From Lewinellaceae bacterium (GTDB lineage: Bacteria > Bacteroidota > Bacteroidia > Chitinophagales > Saprospiraceae): 16,032 nucleotides of DNA. The notes beneath the pieces are model-generated. The model was given only the letters and a program-made list of their open reading frames with translations. It made no database searches and had not been told where the DNA came from. Numbering within the stretch: position 1 is the stretch's first letter; every line of letters begins with the position of its first letter. Positions 8,804 through 16,032 of this stretch are shown in pieces. The DNA is taken from contig JADJOD010000048.1 of NCBI GenBank assembly GCA_016713985.1, positions 1 through 16,032 on the forward strand, read 5' to 3'. Both the position numbers and the translations under genes were made by a program.

Positions 8804-9883
8804 ATGAAGCGAGTTTATTTTTACCCACCTGTCCGCCCGGCACTTTTTATGCTGTTTTTTATCACTGCCTGTAGCGGGCAACCCGATTCAAACGCCCTGA
8901 AAATCAATGACTTCGTGCCAGAAGTTTTGCCGAAAACCGGGGCGCAGATCTCCGAGTATGTAGTAGAAATATTTGAGGACAAAAAAGGGAACCTGTGGTT
9001 TGGAACCGTGTCGGATGGTGCCGTATGTTATGACGGAAAAACGCTTACCTACCTTTCTACAAAAGACGGATTATGCGACAATACCGTCGCGAGCATTACG
9101 CAAGACAATGAAGGAAATATGTGGTTTGGCACCCACAATGGCGCTTCAAAATACGATGGAAAAACCTTCACCAATTTTGGGATCAGGGAAGGCTTGCATG
9201 GCCCCGGTTGTCACATTTTGGCGGATAAAAAGGGGAACATTTGGGCCGGTACGAATCATGGCGCTTTTCGCTTCAACGGTTTCTCTTTTTCCGAATTCAA
9301 GATTCCTGAACCGGTTATAGAAAACCCGTCCTATAAATGGGTGGCCGGCAAAATCTGGACCCTGATGGAAGATAAAAAAGGCAATATCTGGTTTGCCAGA
9401 GACGGTTTTGGCGCTTGTAAATATGATGGCACTTCCTTCACACATTTCACCAGTAAAGATGGCCTGTGCAGTAACATCGTCAGCAGAATAATGGAAGATA
9501 AACAAGGGAATATCTGGTTCGGGACCCTAACATCCGATTTTCCCAAAAATACCAAAGAAGGTGGGCTAAGCCGTTATGACGGTAAAACGTTCAGCAATTA
9601 CCCGGAAATAAAGGGCCTTAGCGAAAATGACATTTATACCATTTATGAAGATAAAACGGGGAACATCTGGATTGGCGCAACGCATCTTGGAGTGTATCGT
9701 TATGACGGGTCAACATTCACCCTGTTTAAAGAGACGGACCGGAAAGACCTGACCGTTCATTTTGGCGTTCAGGCTATTTTGGAAGACAAAAACGGAACGC
9801 TTTGGTTCGGTTTCTCCGGAGGACTTTTTCGTTTTAACGGAACGTCATTTTTTAATATTACCCAGGATGGTCCATGGAAGTAA
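8804..9883 (+). CDS. Lipoprotein with a seven-repeat two-component-regulator-type beta-propeller
   Basis: A 359-residue exported lipoprotein. The N-terminus (MKRVYFYPP, hydrophobic stretch ~13-22) ends in a lipobox I20-T21-A22-C23, so Cys23 should be lipidated. ATG 8804 puts the basic residues just before the hydrophobic core; TTG 8786 would add six residues. The rest is seven copies of a motif like EDKKGNIWFGT...YDGKTF, with the G-N-x-W glycine at residues 62, 104, 144, 193, 235, 286 and 331. The spacing of 40-51 residues fits a closed seven-bladed propeller. These are Reg_prop-type repeats, best known from the periplasmic sensor half of Bacteroidota hybrid histidine kinases. Here there is no Y_Y_Y domain, membrane anchor helix or kinase, so the protein is a stand-alone propeller, probably a binding or scaffold protein at an envelope membrane. 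It sits inside the permease array, but a functional link is only inference. The frame is clean. Confidence 0.9.
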   Translation: MKRVYFYPPVRPALFMLFFITACSGQPDSNALKINDFVPEVLPKTGAQISEYVVEIFEDKKGNLWFGTVSDGAVCYDGKTLTYLSTKDGLCDNTVASITQDNEGNMWFGTHNGASKYDGKTFTNFGIREGLHGPGCHILADKKGNIWAGTNHGAFRFNGFSFSEFKIPEPVIENPSYKWVAGKIWTLMEDKKGNIWFARDGFGACKYDGTSFTHFTSKDGLCSNIVSRIMEDKQGNIWFGTLTSDFPKNTKEGGLSRYDGKTFSNYPEIKGLSENDIYTIYEDKTGNIWIGATHLGVYRYDGSTFTLFKETDRKDLTVHFGVQAILEDKNGTLWFGFSGGLFRFNGTSFFNITQDGPWK

Positions 9884-9894
9884 AACCTGCCGAA

Positions 9895-10227
9895 GCGAGG
9901 CTATGCCCTTATTCTGTCCCATAAAATTCGAACGCAATTTTTGTTTTAAATTATTGATTACCAAAATATTGAGGATTGGAATGAAATTAACCTCAATTGC
10001 CTGGGCCAATCAGAATTAGCGTGGAAAATTTGAATATTGTTTGTTTTCTATTGCTTTCTTATATGATTTTTTGAATGCTCAAAAACATTACGGATTTCAA
10101 CAATTTTATGGAACAGGATTAGCGCCAAGCCGCGCGCCAGCGACACTGTACGGCGGACTTCCAAGTCCGCCGATACGACACGCGCGACGGATTTGGGAAA
10201 TCCGCCGTACAAGAGCGATCGTTACAC
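9895..10227. repeat. Tandem ~335 bp direct repeat, copy 1
   Basis: First unit of a direct tandem repeat that begins 12 bp after the lipoprotein stop. It starts at 'gcgagg' and includes an AT-rich part (shared landmarks 'ataaaattcg' at 9921 and 'gaggattggaatgaaatt') followed by a GC-rich palindromic end (10148-10210). The match to copy 2 is near-identical with scattered substitutions and single-base indels. Short open frames across it change between copies and look non-coding. Unit length 333 bp. Confidence 0.9.
10148..10210. repeat. REP/BIME-like double palindrome in repeat copy 1
   Basis: Nested inverted repeats. The outer arms gtacggcgga (10148-10157) and tccgccgtac (10201-10210) pair perfectly. 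Inside, cggcggactt / aagtccgccg (10151-10160, 10163-10172) forms a perfect 10-bp stem around 'cc', and a second smaller palindrome (cggattt / aaatccg) lies next to the right arm. The layout of two palindromes in opposite orientation resembles BIMEs, the elements mobilised by RAYT transposases; no RAYT gene is in the window. Confidence 0.75.
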
Positions 10228-10564
10228 GCGAGGAGAAGCCCTTATCTGTCCCCATAAAATTCGAACGCAAGTTTTGTTTTAAATTATTGGTTACCAAAAT
10301 ATTGAGGATTGGAATGAAATTAACCTCCATTGCCTGGGCCAATCAGAATTAGCGTGGAAAATTTGAATATTGTTTGTTTTCTATTGCTTTCTTATATGAT
10401 TTTTTGAATGCTCAAAAAACATTACGGATTTCGGCAATTTTATGGAACAGGATTAGCGCCAAGCCGCGCGCCAGCGATAACCGTACGGCGGACTTCCAAG
10501 TCCGCCGATACGACTCGGACGGCGACGGATTTGGAAATCCGCCGTACAAGAGCGATCGTTACAC
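10228..10564. repeat. Tandem ~335 bp direct repeat, copy 2 (plus a stub of a third unit)
   Basis: Second unit, 337 bp, directly abutting the first. The junction sequence 'gcgatcgttacacgcgagg' ends copy 1 and recurs at the end of copy 2, after which only a few bases of a third unit ('gcgaggagaag', 10565-10575) remain before the match is lost. It carries its own palindrome at 10483-10547. Clean head-to-tail copies suggest duplication by slippage or unequal recombination. Confidence 0.9.
10483..10547. repeat. REP/BIME-like double palindrome in repeat copy 2
   Basis: Same architecture as in copy 1. Outer arms are gtacggcgga (10483-10492) and tccgccgtac (10538-10547), the left inner stem is cggcggactt / aagtccgccg (10486-10495, 10498-10507), and the right inner stem is cggattt / aaatccg (10526-10532, 10535-10541). 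The central spacer differs from copy 1 while both stems are kept, so pairing appears to be the conserved feature. Confidence 0.75.
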
Positions 10565-10710
10565 GCGAGGAGAAGGGCTGTGCCTCGTACCTCCGTCCGT
10601 TCCCGCACAAGCACCGTCCGAAACCGAACAACCCGTCCTATTTCCATTTTACTTAAAGAGTTGATAACCAGTTAGTAATAAATCCGGCATGGGGGTATGG
10701 GGTAGTAAGT

Positions 10711-10738
10711 CCGGGCGGGTCTCAAACCCGCGTCCCGG
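10711..10738. repeat. Palindrome of a second sequence type
   Basis: Inner stem gcgggt / acccgc (10715-10720, 10726-10731) with a 5-base loop, flanked by ccgg / ccgg arms. It has the same design as the nearby REP-like palindromes but a different sequence, and stands six bases before the damaged start of the next permease. No T-run follows, so it is not an evident terminator. The 135 bases before it (10576-10710) hold nothing I can recognise. Confidence 0.5.
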
Positions 10739-10743
10739 CGCTA

Positions 10744-13197
10744 GGGATTCAAAACTATCTTAAAATTGCCCTGCGTTCCTCTGGAAAAACAAGTTTCAAT
10801 CCGCCATTCTTGTCGGCGGGCTGGCGGCGGGTCTGACAGCTTGTTTGCTGTTGCTCCAATACGTCAGTTACGAACTGAGTTTCGACCATTTCCACACGAA
10901 AGCCGACCGGATCTTCCGGGTGGTGAACGAGCGTTTTCAGGAAGGGAAATCCATCCAGAAAGGCACCATCACATACCCGACCATCGGGGCGGCTATGGCA
11001 AAGGATTTTCCGGAAGTGGCCAACCACACCCGGATTATGGCGGGCGGCGACGTACTCGTCCGGCTGGACGACAAGATCGCCGAGCAGAAAGGCCTGTTGT
11101 GGGCCGACGAGCATTTTTTTGAAATTTTTGATTTTCCGCTGCTCGCCAGAGAAGGCCGCCAACTGATCGACGAATCCAACGAAGTTGCCATTTCGCGCTC
11201 TGTCGCCGGGGTGTATTTTCCCCTGGGCGAAAGGGGATTACAGCGCCGTAGTCAGCGGGAAATTTACCTGAGCAGGAAAAAACCCCGTTTAAGGTCACAG
11301 CGGTTTTCAAAGAATTGCCCGCCAATTCGCTGCTGCAATTCAATGTGTTGGGCTCCTTTGCCACCATTGTTAAGATCGAGGGAAGGACACGCTGGAAAGT
11401 TGGGACTGGTCCCGATTTCTGGCATTATATCGATTTGAAACCCGGCACGGACGTTGCGGCTCTCGAGGCCAAATTCCCGCTTTCAGCGACGCTATTTTCA
11501 GGGCGCCAAGGTGTCGGGCAGCCGGAGTGTTTTCCCTGCAGGCGTTGAAAGACGCGCATCTTTATTCAAAGGCCTGGAATACGAAATAGGCCGGACGGCG
11601 AATGGCCGCGCGGTATGGTCGTTGCTTCTGATCGCTTTTTTCATCCTCGTCATTGCTGGATAAGTATAGTCAACCTCTCTTCCGGTGCGGGCCATGGAGC
11701 GGGCAAAGAAGTGGGGGTGCGAAAGGCCATCGGAGCGAAACACGGCCAGTTGGTCAACCAGTTTATGATGGAAGGCTGGTAGTCAACCTGGCGGCCCTGG
11801 CGCTTGCGGTTCCCGCTTATATTCGGTGATAAAACCCTGGTTTCGGGGTCAATTTTGGCCTGAAAGTGAACTGCTCAAGTTGTTTTCCAACGGCAATACC
11901 AACTTGTTGTCCGCCCTGGCAGGTTTGATACTGCCCGGCATCCTTGTGTCCGGGGCTTATCCACGCCTGGTTGTTGTCGTCTTCCGCCGGTCGCGGGTAT
12001 TTTGAAGGGGTTTTTCCAAAAAGCCTCGGCAGCGGCGGCCTGCGCAAAGGGCTGGTGGTGTTTCAGTTCACGGCTTCCATTGCCCTCATTACGGCAACGT
12101 GGCTGGTATCGCGACAAATCAGTTTTGAACCGGCAAGACCTCGGCGTGGATATTGACCACGTTCTGACCTCGACCCACCGCAAATGACCCAATGGGACAG
12201 CACTTACATCAGCAAATTAGATGCTTTTAAAGGCGCATGACCCGCCCAGTTCAGGCATCCGCGCCGCCGCGTCTTCAACCGCGCGCCAGGTGACCCCGCC
12301 ATATGGGCCGGGTGTTTCAGAGTCAAAAACTGGGTGAAGGCGCCTCCGACCCAACAGTTCACCAGCGGTTTTATCAACGCCGATTTCAACTACGCGGCAA
12401 CATACGGGCTGCAACCTCGCCAGGAGATTTTTCCAAAAAACGACCACAACCCCGATTGGGACAAATTGGAAAGTATTGTGCTGGCAGAGTCTGGCGGTGA
12501 AAATGTTCGACTATACCTCTAACGAGGATACCTTAGAAAAAACCTCCGTTTTTGGGACCTGACTACTGGAAAATCGTGGGCGTATTGCCCGATTTCACCA
12601 GAAATCGCTGCACAACGCCATCGAACCGAGCTCCTTTTTGTGCCCTCTTACAGCGGCGGCAACCAGATTTCGCTCCGGGTGGCGGGTGATCGAAACCCCT
12701 CGACCAGACGATCACTTTCATTCAAAAGCCTACATCCGGTTTTCCCGGGCAACGTGTTCAAATACGCATTTGTGGATGAAAATTTCCGGAAGTTGTACCC
12801 AGGCGGATGTACGTTTCGGGAACGTCCTCGGCTTTTTCACCCTGCTGACGCTGTTTGTTACCTGTCTCAGTTTGTTTGGCCTGGCATCTTACACCACCAT
12901 GCTGCGTACCAAAGAAGTCGGCATCCGCAAAGTACTCGGCGCGAGTGTGGCGGGTATCACGGGTTTGCTGGCGAAAGATTTTCAAAACTCGTCGTCGTTG
13001 CTATTGTCATTGCTTCGCCGGTCGCGTGGTGGGCCATGAACGAGTGGCTCTCTGATTTTGCCTATCGTATTGATATTCAATGGTGGATGTTTGAGTGGCA
13101 GGGGCGGTGGCCGTGGCGATCGCTTTTTGACGGTCAGGTTTTTCAAGGTATACGTTTGGCGCTGGCGAATCCTGTTTCCTCGCTCCGTTCGGAGTGA
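10744..13197 (+). pseudogene. MacB/FtsX-like ABC transporter permease, disrupted by many small indels
   Basis: A fifth permease spread over several frames. The expected start ATG is replaced by GGG at 10744, followed by IQNYLKIALRS. A missing base at ~10780 then shifts into the frame with AILVGGLAAGLTACLLLLQY (TM1). The first periplasmic domain is clean to ~11200 (SYELSFDHFHTKADRIFRVV). Later pieces are recognisable but shifted: FKELPANSLLQFNVLGSFAT (~11300), GLEYEIGRTANGRAVWSLLL (~11565), GVRKAIGAKHGQLVNQFMMEG (~11715), LRKGLVVFQFTASIALITAT (TM5, ~12041) and GFINADFNYAATYGLQ (~12370). The last FtsX domain reads RTKEVGIRKVLGASVAGITG (~12905) and the gene ends ANPVSSLRSE. The encoded sequence remains family-like despite the indels, so sequencing error may explain much of the damage. 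I type it as pseudogene because no continuous frame exists as given. Confidence 0.8.
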
Positions 13198-13202
13198 CCG
13201 AA

Positions 13203-13222
13203 ATCCCCGTCTTTAACGGGAT
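13203..13222. other. Small hairpin after the permease stop
   Basis: Five bases after the stop at 13195-13197, cccgt (13206-13210) pairs with acggg (13216-13220) around a 5-base loop, extended by an A-T pair on each side past a bulged C. No T-run follows, so it is a weak terminator candidate. Its position resembles the hairpins after the permease stop at 3746. The remaining gap to 13317 shows nothing else. Confidence 0.3.
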
Positions 13223-13317
13223 GAAGCCGCTGTGAAACAAGTAATTACAAAACGCTCCGGCTCTCGTGAAAAATTGAAGGAACAGCGTTCTGTCAAAATC
13301 CTAAAGTTAAAAACATC

Positions 13318-15765
13318 ATGCTGCAGAAACAACCTCACCCATGCCTTCCGCGCGCTCCGCCGCGACCGCATTTATACTGCACTCAATCTTGTCGGACTCG
13401 CCATTGGGTTGGGTGCCGCGCTGCTGTGCTGTTATGGAGTACAGGACGAACTGACCTTCGACCGCTCGCACCGGCAAGGCAAAGCATCGCCCGTGTGCTT
13501 TACGACCAGCACTGGGATTTCGGCGGCGAACGCCAGTGGTCCGATGTGACCCCGGCAGGTCTGGTGCCCGCCATAAAGCCAGATTGCCCGAAGTGCAGGA
13601 CGCCGTGCGCGTCTGGCGTTTCACGCCCGGCGCATTTTCGGGTAGGTGCGTCGTTGTTGGAGGTAGAGGATGTGCTGATTGCGGACGCGACGTTTTTCGA
13701 CCTTTTGGTTCCCTGTGCTGCGCAGCGACGGCTAAGCAAACCACTCGCTACGCCAAATGGCATTTGTTGGTGACCGACGCGAGGGTATAAATTATTCGCC
13801 GACGCCGAGCCGCTGGGAAAAACACTGCGTTTTAACGATAAAGTCGACCTCGTGGTAACGGGTATTTTGAAAGACCCACCATCCAATTCAGGCATCCAGT
13901 TTTCCTGTATAACACCTTGGGAACCAGTGGCTAATCAAATCATTTTTGACCCCAAAAATGCTTTCCATTGGGGATGATGATGAGTTATACCTCGTGGGTG
14001 TTGCCTAGCCCTGAAGCCAACCGTATCCGGAAGCGCACGCCAAACTCGCCGCCCCCTCGTCGACTAGCACCCCAGAACAAACCCGACGACGGGCAATTCT
14101 GAACATGCCTTCCACGCCTTGCATCAGGTGTATCCTCGACTCCGGGATGTTGCATTGGAGACTTCGGCAGGGCAATCGAAAACCATCGCCGTCTTCGCCG
14201 CTGATCCAGTTTGCTTGTGCTTGTCATCGCCTGCATCAGCTATGTCAACCTCGCCACAGCCCGCGCCACCACGCCGCGCGAAAGTCGGCGTACGCAAAGC
14301 CATCGGCGCGAGGGGAAAAGCGAATTGTTCACGCAGTTTTTGGCCGAATCGGGATTGCTCATTCTGGTAGCGACCGGGGTTGGCGATGTTGCTTTGCCAT
14401 GGCTTTTCTCCCCATGTTCAACGAACTTTCATGGTAAAAATTTCAGCAGCCGGTTGTTTCTCCAGCCGGTTGTGCTGCGCGTGGTGACAGGGCTACGGAC
14501 CCCGGTCAAGCTTGCTCCTGGCGGGTATTTGCGGCACTGATGCTGACGCGGTTCCAATCCCTGTCGCTGTTTGAAAGGGCAAAGGTATCAATTTGGAAAA
14601 ACAGGCGGCAATACCGGTACGATCCGTTTGCGAAAAACACTGGTAAGCCAGCCAGTTTGTTTTTTCTTTTGATACTGATTACCAGCGCGTTTCATCATCA
14701 GCCGCCAAAATGACATACGTTCGCGAAGCCAAACTTGGCTTCGAGCGCCCAGGAAACATGGGGCCCACATGGTTTGGCGCGGCAAAAAGAGGCGGCGCCG
14801 ACGTGATCAAAAACGAACTCGCGGGCAAACCCGGCATCGCCAGAAGTTTCGATGAGCGACAAATATCGTCGGAATCGGCTCCATAAAACGGCGGAATGGA
14901 ATGGGAAGGCAAACCCCAGGACAAAAAGTGCCGATCGGCAAGTCGGCACCGATACAGTTGACTGGCTTTTTGGAATTGCAAATCAAAGAAGGGCGCTGGT
15001 GAATTCCCCTGAAATGAACAACCAACGGAAAACTTCATTAACCGTTCAACGGCGCACTACACACCCGGAGATGGGTACGCGAAAGGAGCTATCAACAAAT
15101 GGGTGAAGGTCAACGGAACGGGCACGATAGTGGGCGTGGTGGAGGACTTTATTTTCAATCGCTGCACGCCGCCGTCGATCCGCAACCGTACGCTATCCAC
15201 AAACCCGCACCGATTGGGCTGGACTTTCTGCTCGTCAAAGAACAGCACCGGGAAAACGGTCTGGAACGACGATGCGTCGATACGGAAGCGCCGCTCCAGC
15301 AAGACCATCTCGAGAAAGGTGTTCAATTATGTTTCCTCGACGAAACCGAGCCATACGGCGAAATGTAGCAAAACCGAACAGCGCACCGGTAGCCAGTTCG
15401 ATGGTTTTCGCCGGGTTGGCCATTGCTGATCTCCTACCTGAGACTGTTTGGTTGGCGGCGTTTCGCGACGGAGCACCAGCAAAGAAATCGGCATCCGGAA
15501 GGTGGTGGGCGCGTCCGTGGCGGGTCGACGGGCTTGTTGGCCAGACTTTCTGAAACTGGTCCCTGGTGGCTATCGTCATCACCTCTCCCATTGCCTAGTG
15601 GGCGATGAAACTGGCTTTCAGGATTTTGCCTATCGTATTGATATTCAATGGTGGATGTTCCGTAGTTGCAGGGATTGGCGGTGGTTATCGCGTTTTTTGA
15701 CGGTGGGTTTTCAGAGTATGCGGGCGGCGCTGGCAAATCCAGTGAAGTCTTTGCGGAGCGAATAG
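13318..15765 (+). pseudogene. MacB/FtsX-like ABC transporter permease, heavily disrupted by indels
   Basis: Sixth permease of the array. ATG 13318 fits the family start; after a frame correction within the first codons the product continues NNLTHAFRALRRDRIYTALN with TM1 LVGLAIGLGAALLCCYGVQD (~13385-13450). Further fragments in changing frames are LPEVQDAVRVWRFTPGAFSG (~13585), a stretch reading EPLGKTLRFNDKVDLVVTGI (~13808), TM2 VLVIACISYVNLATARATT (~14215), VGVRKAIGA (~14284), a TM5 region near 14650-14690, AKLGFERP (~14728), VNGTGTIVGVVEDFIFN (~15105), and a final FtsX domain with SKEIGIRKVVGASVAG (~15480) and ANPVKSLRSE. The 38 bases 15622-15659 are identical to the preceding permease. Indel density is higher here than in any other part of the window. 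Read error and true decay cannot be separated from this sequence alone. Confidence 0.75.
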
Positions 15766-15845
15766 TTTTTGGAAAAGGCATTTTTAAAAAAGTGTCTTTT
15801 CTACCCTGATTATTTGGTTTTTCCAACAAACTAAAAAATTAAGCC

Positions 15846-16032
15846 ATGCTCAAAAATTTTATAAAAATCCTTGTACGACCTCCAAAAACAAAGGCCTGAC
15901 CGCTATCAACATCCCTCGGACTGAGCATCGGGCTGGCCCCTGTTTCAGCCTTTTTTACTTTTATTCTGTCAATGAATTCGAATTGCGACCGGTTTCACGC
16001 CGATGCCGACCGTGTTTTCGGGTGTTTCGTTG
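15846..16032 (+). pseudogene. MacB/FtsX-like ABC transporter permease, N-terminal fragment cut by window edge, indels
   Basis: Start of a seventh permease, 80 bp after the previous stop. ATG 15846 gives MLKNFIKI, the family N-terminus. With a few inserted or missing bases corrected it continues approximately LQKNKGLTAINILGLSIGLA (TM1) and then SVNEFEFDRFHADADRVF, the usual start of the first periplasmic domain. Visible errors include an extra C in 'aacatccctcgg' and extra Cs in 'ggctggcccctg'. The gene runs off the right edge, so whether it is functional cannot be judged. Confidence 0.65.

Noticed and set aside
10041..10664. Open frames of 80-105 codons across the tandem repeat
   Set aside because: They cross the palindromes, change frame and content between the two copies, and end in low-complexity Arg/Pro-rich sequence; better explained as repeat DNA.
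9884..10740. CRISPR array
   Set aside because: Only two long direct copies exist, with no short repeats and unique spacers, and no cas genes nearby.
14724..14743. Perfect 9-bp-stem palindrome (cgaagccaa / ttggcttcg)
   Set aside because: It lies in the coding sequence for the conserved AKLGFE stretch after TM5, so codon content explains it well enough.
15769..15826. Inverted repeat ttggaaaa / ttttccaa in the last intergenic gap
   Set aside because: Short AT-rich arms with a 42-base loop in a region of poor sequence quality; not enough to call a terminator or operator.

Overview
The window looks like a Bacteroidota chromosome, most plausibly a Saprospiria- or Cytophagia-type organism. This rests on the expansion of MacB/FtsX-type permeases with the 'MLKNYLKLALRNL' type of N-terminus, a lipoprotein built of two-component-regulator-type propeller repeats, and start codons without obvious Shine-Dalgarno sequences. 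The genus assignment is inference only. No rRNA, tRNA, CRISPR array, integrase or transposase was found.

Layout, all genes on the + strand. (1) 1-8719 holds four consecutive ~800-residue permeases with 38-75 bp gaps, an operon-like arrangement: one cut by the left edge (1-1232, one frameshift), one intact (1308-3746), one nearly intact (3822-6272, two single-base frameshifts) and one intact (6311-8719). (2) 8804-9883 encodes a seven-repeat beta-propeller lipoprotein. (3) 9884-10740 is non-coding. It holds two direct tandem copies of a ~335 bp unit, each containing a REP-like double palindrome, followed by another palindrome of different sequence. (4) 10744-16032 resumes the permease array with three more paralogs (10744-13197, 13318-15765 and 15846 to the right edge), but here the reading frames are broken by very many small indels.

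At least seven permease paralogs are therefore present, with no ATPase, membrane-fusion protein or outer-membrane channel gene. By family knowledge they are type VII ABC (MacB/LolCE/FtsX-like) transmembrane subunits that need an ATPase from elsewhere. Each full-length copy reads as TM1, periplasmic domain, TM2-4, TM5, second periplasmic domain, TM6-8. The periplasmic parts differ between copies. The last ~100 codons are strongly conserved and in places identical at DNA level, which points to gene conversion among the copies.

The main caution concerns sequence quality. From ~10.74 kb onward the recovered protein sequence stays family-like while the frame changes every few tens to hundreds of bases. 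That fits uncorrected sequencing indels better than ordinary pseudogene decay, and the change begins right after the repeat cluster, where an assembly join would be easiest to get wrong. I see no convincing evidence of a wholly new system. The most notable items are the ATPase-less permease array with local gene conversion, the propeller lipoprotein inserted in it, and the palindrome-bearing tandem repeat.
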